From NCBI GenBank assembly GCA_028551475.1, contig CM052361.1, positions 9,059,501-9,123,500 on the forward strand: 64,000 nucleotides of DNA. Direction: 5' to 3'. Position 1 is the stretch's first letter. Each line of letters begins with the position of its first letter. Shown here piece after piece: positions 61,761-64,000 of the stretch. The DNA is from Casuarina equisetifolia. Its lineage: Eukaryota > Streptophyta > Magnoliopsida > Fagales > Casuarinaceae. The translations under genes were made by a program, and so were the position numbers. The notes under the pieces were generated by a model. That model saw only the letters and a list, made by a program, of their open reading frames with translations. It had not been told where the DNA came from and made no database searches.

Positions 61761-63579
61761 CCCCCAAAATTATATATGATAATATTAATAATTTTGGTCC
61801 ACTTTTAGCTGTGGTGTCAAAATTAAAAGAAACAAAAAAAAATAATGTTATATAGAAGGACACGATGATAATTTCTTAGGTAGAGTTTCTTTCAGTTTGT
61901 TTATTAGTATGAGACTTAGAAAAACTTTGTTTGTCACATCATTTGACTGGTCTTCATAGTAGACAAATTTGATTACTTTTCATAACGCCAAATTTGATTA
62001 GTTGTTATAGTAAACAAGGTATGAGAGTAGCTTATGACATGGATAAATTGGATGTGGTATTAGGAGTCCTCTAAGCTATTCATACTCCTCAAATGTGATT
62101 GATTTGATTGGTGTTCGATGAAATTTAAATGCAAGTGAACATGTCGAACAAGGAATATAATAATAATAAAAGTATCATCCCACAAAGATTAGTGATTACT
62201 AAGCTAACTAATTACTAACGGTAAACAACTCCTAAAATTTATCTAACAAACCAATTTGATAGATAATAAACTAAATGACTAAATGTAAGAAAACTAAATA
62301 CACGGAATATGTTAGAGCATCTGATTTTATCATAACTATTAGGTACTAATGTTGATTATTTATGCTTGCAAGAGGGATAATATTTATGTGATGGTGGAAC
62401 TTCCTAATTTATTTATTATCATATGTTTAAGTATAGCAAACCTACTTAGTTCATTAATTCACTATATCTCTATATGTGAATTGAAACAAATTAAATACAT
62501 TAAAATCTGTGAATATTCCTAATTTACACTAAAAGTCACACAAATAATATGGTATATGTCTATCCATATTTAATTTATAGTTATAAATTATAAGAAGCAA
62601 CTGCATATTATCTCTTGTCGGTTTCAAATATACAAATTAGATCATTCAAGTAGTAGTTAATCACTTAAAAGCATTAAACACAGTAACATGTAACTTCACA
62701 TAAATAAAATATCTTACAAAACATAATAATTATAAGATTCATACCATCATAATTAGGTTATATCATAACTTTAACAAAAGTAAACTAAAACATAAAGAAA
62801 TAATGAGGAAGAATAGTAATAAGAAATAAAGAATGCATCTTAAATCCAAGAATAAGAAGTCTGTCACCCTTTTTGTCTTCTCTTTAAGAAAACCTTAAAT
62901 TCTTCCTCCTCTTTCCCTTCTTCTCTTCTCTTAAAAAGAGTTTTGAGTTTAGATCTTATCCTAGTAGAAATTGGTTTTAGATAACTAAAACAATTGAGTT
63001 TTGAACTCCTAAATTAATTAGGATTTAAATTCCTAATATGATTGAGTTTTCTATTTATTTAGAAAACCTAACAACAATAGAAAATTTAATAATAATCATC
63101 CAAAGCCCAAGCCCATCTTGACTCTCTTGATCTTGAAATTATGATTTTGCCACACAATAAGCACCATGTTCTCCTTTTTCATCATTTTTCTGTATGCTTC
63201 CTTATGCTACAAAAAGAAGGCAAATTCAAGTAAATAAAGAGAAATTCAAATATTTTCTCATAAACATTACATTATTTATTGTATAAAAATAGGTAAAATA
63301 ACTCTGTAAAAATAAAGTTATCAATTGGCCAATGCATTACTACTAACAAATTCTTTATAAACTTTAATCTTATTTTGAGCATACCAATGTGTTAAGAGAA
63401 AGAAATTCCATATCTTATTATTTATTTATCCTTGTCATGTAGATATTTAACCGGATTATTATCAACAAAACTTTTATTTCTACTTTCAAATTTCATTGAT
63501 GTTGCAAAAGGAAGAAAACAACTCACTTTTGCTTTGCATATGACTTATTTTTATTTACACATAGGATATTAACTCCATA
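61761..63579. other. AT-rich region, no gene recognised
   Basis: Very AT-rich with short pyrimidine tracts near 62880-62940. The sequence no longer matches the GRAS modules, so the array ends near 61760. No coding region is supported. Confidence 0.5.
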
Positions 63580-63900
63580 ATATGTCTCATTGATGCTTTG
63601 GAAGACTTTGCAACATTCACAGGTTTACATTTTAATCCTAAGAAATGCTAGATATTTAGAGTTCATTGAACAAGAAAAGATTTTGATATTAGGTCACACT
63701 TCATTCTTTAAAAAAACTCTCCATATTAGGTATCTTGATGTTCCCATTATTACAAAAAGGCTTACTTACACTGATGATAAGATTTTGACAAAGAAAATCA
63801 TGGAATGAATTGATGGATAGAGAATGACACATTTTAGCTATGTAAGAATGTTACAATTGGCAAAATTAGTTTTTACTTTTATCTATGCCTTTTGAATGCA
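63580..63900 (+). pseudogene. LINE reverse-transcriptase fragment
   Basis: Three frames read in turn match the end of the plant LINE RT domain: DALEDFATFTGLHFNPKKC (63591-63649), HIRYLDVPIITKRLTYTD (63718-63774), then THFSYVRMLQLAKLVF (about 63828-63875). Frameshifts and stops separate them. It is a decayed non-LTR retrotransposon piece and may continue past the window end. Confidence 0.75.
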
Positions 63901-64000
63901 AATGTTCTTTATCCTAAAACAACCATTTATGAGATTGAAGAGAAGATTAAAAACTTTTTGTAGACAAGTAATTTGAAATATCATAACTTATAAGGTTGTT

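Overview
The window looks like nuclear DNA of a flowering plant, most likely a eudicot. Genes have many introns with GT-AG borders, long AT-rich spacers, a Pol III-type U6 snRNA gene with a plant upstream sequence element, plant-specific proteins (TIC56, GRAS regulators) and nested LTR retrotransposons. I cannot name the species. Exon models were built by hand from splice motifs, reading phase and family knowledge; each multi-exon model closes in phase.

Left part (1-29 kb) is gene-rich. It holds a U6 snRNA gene (2811-2912, minus) and a small two-exon acidic, glycine-rich protein of unknown function (minus). TIC56, a chloroplast inner-envelope translocon subunit, follows in five exons on the minus strand. 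Divergent from TIC56 are three tandem GILT-type thiol reductases on the plus strand, all with the same five-exon layout. Next come the kinetochore subunit SPC24 (minus) and the ubiquitin-activating enzyme E1 (plus, six exons, 1079 residues). TIC56 beside a GILT gene recalls the Arabidopsis At5g01590/At5g01580 (OSH1) neighbourhood, from memory. SPC24 has two unusual introns: one is best read as AT-AC, the other is a textbook U12-type GT-AG intron.

Right part (29-62 kb) is a tandem array of four intronless NSP2-like GRAS genes, all on the minus strand, each followed on its 5' side by a copy of the same non-coding module. Copies 1 and 4 are intact (577 and 574 residues). Copy 2 is broken by an insertion of about 860 bp plus a one-base deletion. 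Copy 3 is broken only by a 502-bp solo LTR. The modules carry differential insertions: a 491-bp solo LTR in unit 1 and a copia relic shared by units 1 and 2. Between units 1 and 2 a young 5.5-kb Ty3/gypsy chromovirus (LTRs differ at 3 of 426 positions, target duplication GCCAC) sits inside an older copia gag fragment. The gypsy element has two in-frame stops and has lost one RT catalytic aspartate, so it is probably non-autonomous.

The last 2 kb is AT-rich and ends in a decayed LINE reverse-transcriptase fragment. I see no rRNA gene, no convincing tRNA gene and no CRISPR array.
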